DNA of 7,349 nucleotides, taken from the NCBI GenBank assembly GCA_023422735.1, contig JAFAGL010000218.1, positions 1 through 7,349 on the forward strand, in the 5' to 3' direction. Of this stretch, positions 1 through 6,002 are shown piece by piece. The position numbers and the translations under genes are program-made. Positions within the stretch are counted from its first letter, which is position 1. The number at the start of each line of letters is the position of its first letter. Under the pieces are notes generated by a model that saw only the letters and a list, made by a program, of their open reading frames with translations, searched no databases and was not told the origin of the DNA. The stretch is from Pseudomonadota bacterium. GTDB taxonomy: Bacteria; Pseudomonadota; Alphaproteobacteria; Rhizobiales; Rhizobiaceae.

Positions 1-42
1 GACGGAATCGTGGCTGATCTTGCCTTGCCATATAGTCACACC

Positions 43-85
43 AACAGGATTTAGCTGAGCGTATTTTTCCAGATGCCATCCTGTT
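43..85. repeat. 8-bp inverted repeat, 27-nt spacer
   Basis: AACAGGAT (43-50) and ATCCTGTT (78-85) are perfect reverse complements. The spacer is long and no T-run follows the right arm, so it is not a standard intrinsic terminator. It could be a protein-binding site or chance. Confidence 0.3.
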
Positions 86-261
86 CAGCTGGTAATCCAG
101 GCGGCTAACGATGACGATGCGGAACCCCTATTTCAAGCTGTCTAGATGTGGTTAGGCCGAGTCCAGCGCCAAAATAAGCATTTTTTGCATGCTGAGACTG
201 CGGTTTGAGAACGAACATTGGATAACTCGCCCGGAAGCAAGAAAAACAGTGGTTCAGGTCG

Positions 262-290
262 CTTGACACCCCCCGATGAACTTCGTAGAT
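262..290 (+). promoter_or_regulatory. Probable promoter of tRNA-Asp
   Basis: CTTGAC at 262-267, extended to TTGACA, is a perfect -35 of the alphaproteobacterial housekeeping type. With a 17-nt spacer, GTAGAT at 285-290 matches four of six positions of the CTATAT-like -10. The expected start near 297 would leave a short 5' leader before the tRNA at 331. The assignment rests on sequence match only. Confidence 0.5.
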
Positions 291-330
291 GAGCGCCACG
301 TCGCAGCCAATTGGCGGCGACACGAGATGC

Positions 331-407
331 GCGGGTGTAGCTCAGTTGGTTAGAGTGCCGGCCTGTCACGCCGGAGGTCGCGGGTTCGAGCCCCGTCACT
401 CGCGCCA
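331..407 (+). tRNA. tRNA-Asp (anticodon GTC)
   Basis: A complete 77-nt cloverleaf. The acceptor arms 331-337 and 397-403 pair with one G-T wobble, the discriminator is G404 and CCA (405-407) is encoded. The D-arm has AGCTCAGTTGG and the T-arm has GGTTCGAGCC. The anticodon stem CCGGC/GCCGG (358-362/370-374) closes a 7-nt loop with anticodon GTC at 365-367, which reads Asp codons GAC/GAT. A second tRNA follows 105 nt downstream. Confidence 0.98.
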
Positions 408-488
408 TTCTCGTCAAGGACTTGACCAAGGTCCGGATAGGTTCGGTAGTTGATCTGAGCCTTGGATTTTTATTGTGATCATGCCTTC

Positions 489-504
489 GGACTATTTATA
501 GTCC
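489..504. repeat. 16-bp near-perfect palindrome between the two tRNAs
   Basis: GGACTAT (489-495), TT, ATAGTCC (498-504) give seven perfectly complementary bases on each side of a two-base centre. As RNA it would fold as a 6-bp stem with a TTTA loop. It ends eight bases before tRNA-Val. No T-run follows, so it is not a typical terminator. It could be a processing signal, an operator, or part of the tRNA-Val promoter region. Confidence 0.4.
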
Positions 505-512
505 AGCCAGGC

Positions 513-588
513 GGGCGATTAGCTCAGTTGGTAGAGCGCCTCGTTTACACCGAGGTTGTCGGGAGTTCGAGTCTCTCATCGCCCACCA
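513..588 (+). tRNA. tRNA-Val (anticodon TAC)
   Basis: A complete 76-nt cloverleaf with acceptor arms GGGCGAT (513-519) and ATCGCCC (578-584), discriminator A585 and encoded CCA (586-588). The D-arm AGCTCAGTTGG and T-arm GTTCGAGTC are standard. The anticodon stem CCTCG/CGAGG (539-543/551-555) holds a loop with anticodon TAC at 546-548, for Val codons GTA/GTG. I find no clear promoter directly upstream, so it may be co-transcribed with tRNA-Asp. Confidence 0.98.
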
Positions 589-711
589 TTGCTTTCCGGA
601 TTTTCGATTCTATCATGCGTTCTTGAACGGCAGCACCTGCGTGAGCCATGTGGTTGCATTTAATCTGTCTTGTTCTCAGGTGGCCCGTCTCGAGCAATAA
701 TTTCTGGCTGC
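589..711. other. Spacer between tRNA-Val and the csp promoter
   Basis: No gene seen. The sequence just after tRNA-Val is T-rich but lacks a clear hairpin, so I cannot place a terminator for the tRNA transcript. With the csp leader that follows, the gap from tRNA-Val to the csp start codon is 295 nt. Confidence 0.5.
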
Positions 712-740
712 CTTGAAATTGTCGCAGATCGCCACTAAAT
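712..740 (+). promoter_or_regulatory. Probable promoter of the cold-shock gene
   Basis: CTTGAA (712-717) and CTAAAT (735-740) each match five of six positions of the rhizobial CTTGAC-N17-CTATAT consensus, with exactly 17 nt between them. Read in E. coli terms it is TTGAAA-N17-TAAATA. The predicted start near 747 would give a leader of roughly 137 nt. Confidence 0.6.
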
Positions 741-747
741 AGCTGTT

Positions 748-883
748 ATCGATCTTGCTTGTTGATCATGGTTTCTGGCGCTTTGCGTTTTCGCGATCTT
801 CTCCTTTCAAATCGATCTGAAATTTGCTTCCGCAAATTCGTTGCGGTGGCGCACTCGTTAATGACTGTTTGAAGGAAGTCATC
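748..883 (+). promoter_or_regulatory. Long structured 5' leader of csp
   Basis: If the promoter at 712-740 is right, the mRNA has a leader of about 137 nt, resembling the long leaders known for cspA-type mRNAs. It contains two overlapping, mutually exclusive hairpins. One is AATTTGC/GCAAATT (821-827/832-838) with loop TTCC. The other is CCGCAA/TTGCGG (830-835/841-846). The TTCC loop, and also TCCTTT at 802-807, can pair with the ribosome binding site GAAGGAAG at 871-878. This suggests a leader that could hide or expose the start site, possibly with temperature. That role is inferred. Confidence 0.4.
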
Positions 884-1093
884 GTGAGCACTGGTACAGT
901 AAAGTTTTTCAACTCCACCAAGGGTTTTGGTTTCATCGAGCAGGAGCAGGGCGGCACGGACGTGTTTGTCCACATTTCGGCCGTTGAACGCTCCGGCATG
1001 CAGACGCTCGTTGAAGGTCAGAAGGTGAGCTTCGACATCGTGCGTGACAAGCGCAGTGGCAAGAACGCAGCAGAGAATCTGCAGGCGCTTTAA
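884..1093 (+). CDS. cspA: Cold-shock protein, CspA family
   Basis: A 69-residue single cold-shock domain protein, the usual length for the family. These cytoplasmic proteins bind single-stranded RNA and DNA and melt secondary structure, aiding translation and antitermination in the cold or during growth transitions. The protein opens STGTVKFFNSTKGFGFI. RNP1 is KGFGFI at residues 13-18 and RNP2 is VFVHIS at 27-32, with the aromatic binding residues present. I start at GTG 884 because GAAGGAAG (871-878) lies just upstream and the family's conserved N-terminus begins there. An in-frame ATG at 824 would add 20 residues unlike the family and would run through the leader hairpins. It is monocistronic, between its own promoter and terminator. 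Rhizobiales carry several csp paralogues, so the exact symbol is a family-level call. Confidence 0.93.
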   Translation: MSTGTVKFFNSTKGFGFIEQEQGGTDVFVHISAVERSGMQTLVEGQKVSFDIVRDKRSGKNAAENLQAL

Positions 1094-1154
1094 GATTTGC
1101 GTTTCTGACCGCTGACCACGGATGTACTGGCAGCGATCATTGAGATGCATTTGG

Positions 1155-1183
1155 AAGGCCGGGAACGCACCCGGCCTTTTTTT
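1155..1183 (+). terminator. Intrinsic terminator of csp
   Basis: AAGGCCGGG (1155-1163) pairs perfectly with CCCGGCCTT (1170-1178) around a 6-nt loop, AACGCA. Seven T's run from 1177 to 1183. It lies about 60 nt after the csp stop codon and is a strong Rho-independent terminator. Confidence 0.92.
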
Positions 1184-1390
1184 ATGTCCGCAATCGACTG
1201 CTGAGCTGCCTTGCAATCTGTAGCGTCCATGAATCGGTGCCGTCGACCCAAATTTCGCCCGGTTCGCTTTGCATTTCCCTATTATGTACAGTGCCTTTTT
1301 AACCGTTATTAGATACGAATTCAGAGGTTGCGCGGCCAAAATCCGTTTGGGGCGATCTGAGTGTGAAAACAAAGGTAACTTCTGAAGCCG

Positions 1391-2536
1391 ATGTTACTAG
1401 TGCCAACGTCCCGGTCAAAAATTGCCTTCATCAGCACGGAAGACTGGTTTTTCGCTTCGCATTTCCTTCCCATGATCGAAGCCGTTCGTCAGGTCGGGGC
1501 GGAGCCGGTCGTGATTACGCGGGTTCGAAACCATCGTGCTGTAATCGAGGCAGCAGGCGCGCGTGTGATCCCCTTTGAAGCGGATAGAAGTTCGCTTAAT
1601 CCTGGCAAGCTCACACAATCGATCTATCGGCTTGCACGTCTTTTACGCTCGGAAAAAATTGATGCAGTCCATTGTATCGCGCTGCGGTCGATTCTGATTG
1701 GAGCGCCGGCAGCGGCGTTTGCGGGTATCGATCGGCGCGTATTTGCTGTCACAGGCGGCGGATTTCTGGGCGCTCGCAAGGATTTAGCAGGCAAGTTTGC
1801 GAATGCCGTGCTTCAGATGCCGATCAAGGCATTCCAAGGTCCAAAGACGCATTACCTTTTCGAAAACGATGACGATCCGGCCCAATTTGGTCTGCGGGCG
1901 GATGCTGCAAATGTCACGATCATCGGTGGAGCTGGGGTCGACCCTGAACATTATTTCCCGGAGCCCTTGCTAACAGGCAATCGCCTTGAAGTAGCGCTGG
2001 TTGCCCGCATGCTTTGGTCGAAAGGCGTTGATTTAGCAGTCGAAGCAACGGGAATCGCGCGCCGGGCCGGTCATGATGTCAAGCTGACCCTTTTTGGCGA
2101 ACCTGATCCGGCAAATCCGCGCGCGATTTCCCGCGGAATGCTGGAAGAATGGGCTCAGCGGGACGGCATTGAATGGCAGGGTTTCGTGAGAGATGTGCGA
2201 AAGGTGTGGAGCGCGCATCACGTCGCCTGCCTTCCGTCGCGGGGTGGCGAGGGCCTACCCCGTACATTGCTGGAAGCCGCAGCCTGTGGGCGCGCTATGA
2301 TCACAACGGATGTGCCAGGGTGCCGACATTTCGTGCGCCACGGAGTGGATGGTCTTGTAGTTTCGCCAAACGATGCAAAAGCGCTGGCCTACGCCATGAT
2401 CAAGATGGCTTCCGATCGCGGAGCAGTTGCGCGCATGGGCCAGTCCGCACGTGGACGCATCTTTCAGGGCTACCGCTCGGAGGATATCATCAAATCGGTG
2501 AGCGAACTTTATACGCGCCTGCTGACGCCAGCCTGA
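1391..2536 (+). CDS. GT4-type (GT-B fold) glycosyltransferase
   Basis: A 381-residue protein transferring a sugar from an activated donor, probably to a cell-surface glycan or lipid-linked acceptor at the inner face of the membrane. The N-terminal acceptor domain (about 9-185) starts KIAFISTEDWFF. The C-terminal donor domain shows IGGAGVDPEHYF (178-189), the R206/K211 pair in VARMLWSKGVD, and the E-x7-E motif EGLPRTLLE with E287 and E295, all hallmarks of GT4 enzymes. No transmembrane segment is evident. ATG 1391 is the only ATG in frame after the stop at 1376-1378, but it lacks a good ribosome binding site. A GTG at 1363 in another frame, preceded by GGGG, would reach this frame if one A were missing from the run at 1417-1421, so the true N-terminus is uncertain. 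Donor and acceptor are unknown; a lipopolysaccharide-core or polysaccharide role is possible. No sugar genes lie beside it, and I see no clear promoter in 1184-1390. Confidence 0.88.
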   Translation: MLLVPTSRSKIAFISTEDWFFASHFLPMIEAVRQVGAEPVVITRVRNHRAVIEAAGARVIPFEADRSSLNPGKLTQSIYRLARLLRSEKIDAVHCIALRSILIGAPAAAFAGIDRRVFAVTGGGFLGARKDLAGKFANAVLQMPIKAFQGPKTHYLFENDDDPAQFGLRADAANVTIIGGAGVDPEHYFPEPLLTGNRLEVALVARMLWSKGVDLAVEATGIARRAGHDVKLTLFGEPDPANPRAISRGMLEEWAQRDGIEWQGFVRDVRKVWSAHHVACLPSRGGEGLPRTLLEAAACGRAMITTDVPGCRHFVRHGVDGLVVSPNDAKALAYAMIKMASDRGAVARMGQSARGRIFQGYRSEDIIKSVSELYTRLLTPA

Positions 2537-2541
2537 ATTGT

Positions 2542-2569
2542 GCCTGCCGTGATTTCTTACGTGGCGGGC
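2542..2569. terminator. Weak hairpin between convergent genes
   Basis: GCCTGCCGTG (2542-2551) and CGTGGCGGGC (2560-2569) pair over 10 positions, three of them G-T wobbles, around loop ATTTCTTA. It lies in the 52-nt gap where the glycosyltransferase and yigZ end facing each other. No T-run follows on either strand, so any termination role is weakly supported. Confidence 0.35.
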
Positions 2570-2588
2570 TGTGAACAACCAGTCCCGC

Positions 2589-3191
2589 CTATTGGCGATC
2601 TGGCTGCTTGAGTTGCGAACGACCGCTGGTCATGTCGGCAATCAAACGGCCCGCTTCCTCAAAGGCGTGCGTGTGCACGGCGACCGCGAGTACCGCGCCA
2701 TCAGCCGTAAAATGCTGCGCAAGGAGATCGACAAAGGGGAGGGTATCGAGACGCGCCTGAAGCAGGGCGAGATCTCCGAAAGTGCAATGCACTGAAGCAG
2801 ACACCGTTTCAACCAACACAATCTGTTCGGCTTCGCGTAAACAGATCGCCGCCGTCCCGCCATAAGCGCGCATCAGGCCACCGCTCCCAAGCAGGATGCC
2901 TCCGAACCACCGGGTCACCACGACAACAACCCCGTCCAGCGACTGACCGTCGATGGCCTGCAAGATGGGTTTGCCCGCAGTGCCACTTGGTTCGCCGTCA
3001 TCGCTGAAGCGATAGGTCTGGCCAAGCCGCCAGGCCCAGCAATTATGATTTGCTGCGGGATCGGAAACGTCCGCGACGAATGCCTTTGCCGCGTCCTCGT
3101 CCGTAATTGGAGCTGCGATAGCCATGAAGCGGCTTTTCTTGATCTCCTGACGGGCCTCGCAGCGCCCGACCAGCGTATTGCGTGTTGTCAT
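2589..3191 (-). CDS. yigZ: YigZ/IMPACT family protein (UPF0029)
   Basis: A 200-residue cytoplasmic protein, close to the E. coli YigZ length (about 205). The N-terminal UPF0029 domain has the conserved NHNCWAWR (48-55), FSDDGEPSGTAGKP (62-75) and FGGILLGSGGLMRAYGG (96-112). The remaining 80 or so residues fit the DUF1949 ferredoxin-like tail. The eukaryotic relative IMPACT regulates the Gcn2 kinase; the bacterial function is not settled, and binding to the translation machinery or nucleic acid has been proposed. I start at the ATG at 3191 (MTTRNTLVG), which has purine-rich AGAAGCGAG just upstream. The ATG at 3206 would add five residues and has no ribosome binding site. It lies 93 nt after the regulator gene on the same strand and may have its own promoter, though none is obvious. 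Confidence 0.9.
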   Translation of the reverse strand: MTTRNTLVGRCEARQEIKKSRFMAIAAPITDEDAAKAFVADVSDPAANHNCWAWRLGQTYRFSDDGEPSGTAGKPILQAIDGQSLDGVVVVVTRWFGGILLGSGGLMRAYGGTAAICLREAEQIVLVETVSASVHCTFGDLALLQARLDTLPFVDLLAQHFTADGAVLAVAVHTHAFEEAGRLIADMTSGRSQLKQPDRQ

Positions 3192-3284
3192 ACTCGCTTC
3201 TAGCATTGATACGGAAGAATGCGCGAGCCGGCACTTTAGCAGCTTCGAAAAATGCCGCGCTACGCCAGGTGAATTCTTAGATGA

Positions 3285-4250
3285 TTACGTTGCCAGTACC
3301 GATTTTGCCGTGTTCTCATCAGTGATCAGGGCATTTGCTATCTTGCCCGTCAGCGCTGCGTGAATTGCGGCCACCCGGATTACGCCGGAGCTGACCAACA
3401 GCGTCGTCTGTCTGCTGTTTGGAATGCAGAACAACGATGTCAAACGTTTGAAGAAACTGACTTCCACAAATCGTCCGGACTTGTCGATAACTCCGCCAAG
3501 CACCTCGCCGACCGCGCCCGCATCCATAGCTTCTGCGAGCTCCGTGTCGGTAATAAAACCGTCAGCGTGGATACCAGCCTGCCATCCCACATTGCCGCTG
3601 CCCATGACCAAAAGGTTAGCCTCGTCTACAAGGGCGCGCAGGGTTTTGTAGCCCAGTTGAGCCTGCAGAATCTCTCTCTCGGAAGGAGACGCGGCAATCA
3701 GCGGCATGGGCAAGGGGTAGCTTTGTGCGTTGATTCGCTCTGCGAGCTTCGTCACGACATCGTGGCGGCCGGCACGTCCATTCGGCGTCAGGTTGCCCAT
3801 GAGTGAAACACAACGATGCTGTGGTCGCTCGTTCGGACTCACGCGCATCACGGTTTCACGCATGGCGGTGCCGTTGCCGACTGCGATCGTAACTGGTGAC
3901 TTTTGCATCAGCACGTTATCGAGGTAGTGCGCAGCTACGGTTGCCACGGCTGGAATATCCTCAGTGTTTCCCGCCTCGCTCAAAGCAACTTCGCAAAACT
4001 GCAGTCCAAACTTCTCCTTGAGCCGATCTGCCAGCGCGATGCACTCCGATAGCGGATGGCGGACCTGAAAGCTGATCAGGTTTTCACTGAGTGCCAGGGC
4101 GATTAGGCGCTGGACGATCTGGCGCGAAATGCCGAGCTCCTGCGCAATTTCGTCTTGGCGCTTGCTTTTCACATAATAGAGCCAGGCAGCGCGTGCCGCC
4201 TGATCGAGCCGCCTGTCTGCTTCGCCTCGTTCCAAACTTGCCATACGCAT
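3285..4250 (-). CDS. SorC-family sugar-binding transcriptional regulator
   Basis: A 321-residue regulator, usual length for the SorC/DeoR-like family. A helix-turn-helix lies at about residues 31-53 (RQDEIAQELGISRQIVQRL). The effector domain (about 65-318) shows family landmarks: VGNGTAM (124-130), MGNLTP (151-156), MGSGNVGW (216-223), GAVGEVLGGVID (245-256) and TDENTA (310-315). Such proteins act as tetramers responding to phosphorylated sugars or polyols; EryD of the Brucella erythritol operon belongs to the family. AAAGG (4256-4260) lies five bases before the ATG, and the preceding hydrolase gene ends only 11 nt upstream, so this is the last gene of the transporter operon and probably controls it and itself. 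Effector and operator are unknown; the operon promoter lies beyond the right edge. Confidence 0.92.
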   Translation of the reverse strand: MRMASLERGEADRRLDQAARAAWLYYVKSKRQDEIAQELGISRQIVQRLIALALSENLISFQVRHPLSECIALADRLKEKFGLQFCEVALSEAGNTEDIPAVATVAAHYLDNVLMQKSPVTIAVGNGTAMRETVMRVSPNERPQHRCVSLMGNLTPNGRAGRHDVVTKLAERINAQSYPLPMPLIAASPSEREILQAQLGYKTLRALVDEANLLVMGSGNVGWQAGIHADGFITDTELAEAMDAGAVGEVLGGVIDKSGRFVEVSFFKRLTSLFCIPNSRQTTLLVSSGVIRVAAIHAALTGKIANALITDENTAKSVLAT

Positions 4251-4261
4251 GTGCGCCTTTG

Positions 4262-4987
4262 TCAGCCGGAAATGTTCAGGATCTTGGCGATATTGCCACC
4301 GACGATGGCGCGGTAGCCTTCCGTATCATCGGTCGCACGTTCCATTTTCTTGAATTCCCACTCATAGTCGACGAAGGGAGAATCTGTGCCCCAGATGACC
4401 TTTTCAGGTCCGAGCGCCTTCACTGCCGTCTGGATTTCAAAGATCGGTGCGCGAGATGTCTCGAGGTAAAGGTTCGGGCATTCCTGCGCATATTCGATGG
4501 CCTGCTCGACCGACCAGAAGAAGCCCATATGCGCCATAAGAAGCACCACATTGGGAAAGCGCTTGGCCATGATGCGGAATTCTGGCGGGCTGTTGAGCAG
4601 GTCGCTGGCACCATGCACGATAACGGGGATGCCGTATTCGTCGGCGATCTTGAAGAGCGGGTCGACCAATCCGGCATCCGAAAGGTGGTAACCGTTGATG
4701 GTTGGGTGAAGCTTCAGACCCTTGAAGCTCCAGTCACGCACGCAGCGCCGGACTTCTTCAGCGGCGTCCGGCTGCCAGGGATTTACCGCGCAATATGGGA
4801 TCAGCCGATCGGGGAACTGGTCGTAGGCTTCCTTGATTGGGTCATTGGTGAAGTTGCCCTCGACAAAGGGAAACATCACCGCCTTGTCGACACCCACAGC
4901 GTCGATCTTTGCGACGAGGTCGGCGCCGGTTTGGCTCGCGCCGTGCCGTGTGCCGAGATGATTATGCGCGTCGATGATGAGCGTCAT
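4262..4987 (-). CDS. Amidohydrolase-2 family metal-dependent hydrolase
   Basis: A 241-residue cytoplasmic TIM-barrel hydrolase of the amidohydrolase-related (PF04909-like) family, slightly short for the group. The metal and catalytic residues are all in place: H8-x-H10 in DAHNHLG, H94 in LKLHP, H125 in VIVHGA, H153 in MAHMG and D202 in WGTDSPF. Family members are lactonases, decarboxylases and related ring-opening enzymes, usually with zinc or manganese. The strong site GGAGGA (4995-5000) sits seven bases before the ATG; the gap to the permease stop is 14 nt. Lying between sugar transporter and regulator genes, it probably acts on the imported compound or a lactone made from it. I cannot name the substrate. 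No sugar kinase or dehydrogenase is present in the window, so the rest of the pathway lies elsewhere. Confidence 0.88.
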   Translation of the reverse strand: MTLIIDAHNHLGTRHGASQTGADLVAKIDAVGVDKAVMFPFVEGNFTNDPIKEAYDQFPDRLIPYCAVNPWQPDAAEEVRRCVRDWSFKGLKLHPTINGYHLSDAGLVDPLFKIADEYGIPVIVHGASDLLNSPPEFRIMAKRFPNVVLLMAHMGFFWSVEQAIEYAQECPNLYLETSRAPIFEIQTAVKALGPEKVIWGTDSPFVDYEWEFKKMERATDDTEGYRAIVGGNIAKILNISG

Positions 4988-5001
4988 GGTGATATCCTCC
5001 G

Positions 5002-5991
5002 TCAGGTCTTTCGTTTGAGCGCACCGATGGCCATGGCGAGCAGAATGAAACCGCCGTTCAGCGCGTAGCGATAGGGGGCGCCAAGACCCAGCATTGTCAG
5101 GCCGTTACTGAGGAAGCCGATAAACAGCGCACCCATAAGTGTGCCCGCAATGCTCATCTCGCCCTGGCGCGAGGCAAGTGTGCCGAGATAAGCGGCGGCG
5201 AAAGCATCAAGCAAAAACGGTTCGGCACCGCGTGGCATGGCAATACCGGTGCGCGAAACGAGCGCGACGCCCGCAAGCGCTGCCAGCACTCCGGCGATTA
5301 CGAATCCCAAGCCGAAGGTCATGCGGATGTCGATGCCCGCAAGGAAGGCCGCGCGCACATTGCTCCCGACTGCCTTTGCATAGCGAGCAAAGCGCGTGTA
5401 GCGCATAATAACGAACACAAGCAGGAAGACAGCTAACGCTAGCACGATCAGCGCAGCGATCGGTCCAAAGTCGCGCTGTCCAAGCCACAGGAAGTTGCGC
5501 GTAACACCGCGCGGCAGCGTGAACAGGATCTGGGGTTCGGCGCCGTTGGTGGCCATCAGCTCGCCGGAGCGGATGACGAACATCATGCCGAGCGTGCCGA
5601 TGATGGCGGGAACGCCGATATAAGCCATCAGCGCAGCGTTGACGAGGCCAACCACCAGGCCAAAAAGGAGTGGGATCGCGAACGCCATCCAGATGGGATA
5701 TCCGGCAATGATGAGCATCGCGGCGATCAGGCCTGCCGCGTCCGCAGTCTGAGCAATCGACAGGTCGACGCCGCGCATTTTCATGACGATGGTCAGTCCC
5801 AGCGCCATGATCATGACGATGGCGCTCTGACGAAGGACATTCTCGATATTGCCTGTCGTCAGAAACGCTGGCTTCAAATACCAGAAGATACCGAGCACCG
5901 CGATCATGCCAAGGATCGCGCCGTAGTCACGCAGCAGGCCGAACGCTGTCGCAGATGAGGGCTGGGACTTTGATGTGGAGGACAATGACAT
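5002..5991 (-). CDS. RbsC-type carbohydrate ABC transporter permease
   Basis: A 329-residue inner-membrane permease of the CUT2 (ribose/xylose-type) family, at its normal length. Hydrophobic segments cover about 24-40, 56-70, 84-120, 125-141, 177-196, 224-247, 262-273 and 281-325. GVDLS (74-78) and the cytoplasmic AVGSN--AA--AGI loop (207-220), which contacts the ATPase, are family marks. Its ribosome site AAGGAG (5999-6004) overlaps the stop codon of the upstream fusion gene and lies seven bases before the ATG, so translation is probably coupled. The upstream gene already carries a permease domain, so this is the second of two different permeases; they may pair as a heterodimer, as LsrC/LsrD do. 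The loop after GVDLS differs from the usual GGIDLSVG pattern. The substrate is probably a sugar or polyol, not identifiable here. Confidence 0.93.
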   Translation of the reverse strand: MSLSSTSKSQPSSATAFGLLRDYGAILGMIAVLGIFWYLKPAFLTTGNIENVLRQSAIVMIMALGLTIVMKMRGVDLSIAQTADAAGLIAAMLIIAGYPIWMAFAIPLLFGLVVGLVNAALMAYIGVPAIIGTLGMMFVIRSGELMATNGAEPQILFTLPRGVTRNFLWLGQRDFGPIAALIVLALAVFLLVFVIMRYTRFARYAKAVGSNVRAAFLAGIDIRMTFGLGFVIAGVLAALAGVALVSRTGIAMPRGAEPFLLDAFAAAYLGTLASRQGEMSIAGTLMGALFIGFLSNGLTMLGLGAPYRYALNGGFILLAMAIGALKRKT

Positions 5992-6002
5992 CGCAGCGCT
6001 CC

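Larger units (their letters stand above)
1..330. other. Gene-free stretch upstream of tRNA-Asp
   Basis: I see no convincing protein gene here. The short open frames on the minus strand have no ribosome binding site and no recognisable motif. The stretch holds an 8-bp inverted repeat (43-85) and a probable tRNA promoter (262-290). The left edge could carry the tail of a gene lying outside the window, but nothing supports this directly. Confidence 0.6.

Noticed and set aside
142..429. Minus-strand open frame encoding RVTGLEPATSGVTGRHSNQLSY
   Set aside because: It is antisense to tRNA-Asp. This peptide is a well-known false protein prediction arising from tRNA genes.
418..434. Short hairpin GGACTT/AAGGTCC after tRNA-Asp
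   Set aside because: Six pairs with a wobble and no T-run; too weak to call a terminator.
1261..1320. AT-rich TATTAT-like -10 upstream of the glycosyltransferase
   Set aside because: No acceptable -35 lies at 16-18 nt, so I did not call a promoter.
746..1372. 208-codon minus-strand open frame opposite the cold-shock gene
   Set aside because: It covers the csp gene, its leader and its terminator in antisense, with no recognisable domain. The csp protein on the other strand is unmistakable.
3221..3260. Imperfect hairpin (GCGCG/CGCGC arms) between the regulator and yigZ
   Set aside because: The stem is interrupted by bulges, the T-run is on the wrong side of the arm for a terminator, and pairing is weak.
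4091..5068. 325-codon plus-strand open frame
   Set aside because: It is antisense to the amidohydrolase and the start of the regulator, which have intact family motifs and ribosome sites. The length reflects GC-rich codon structure.
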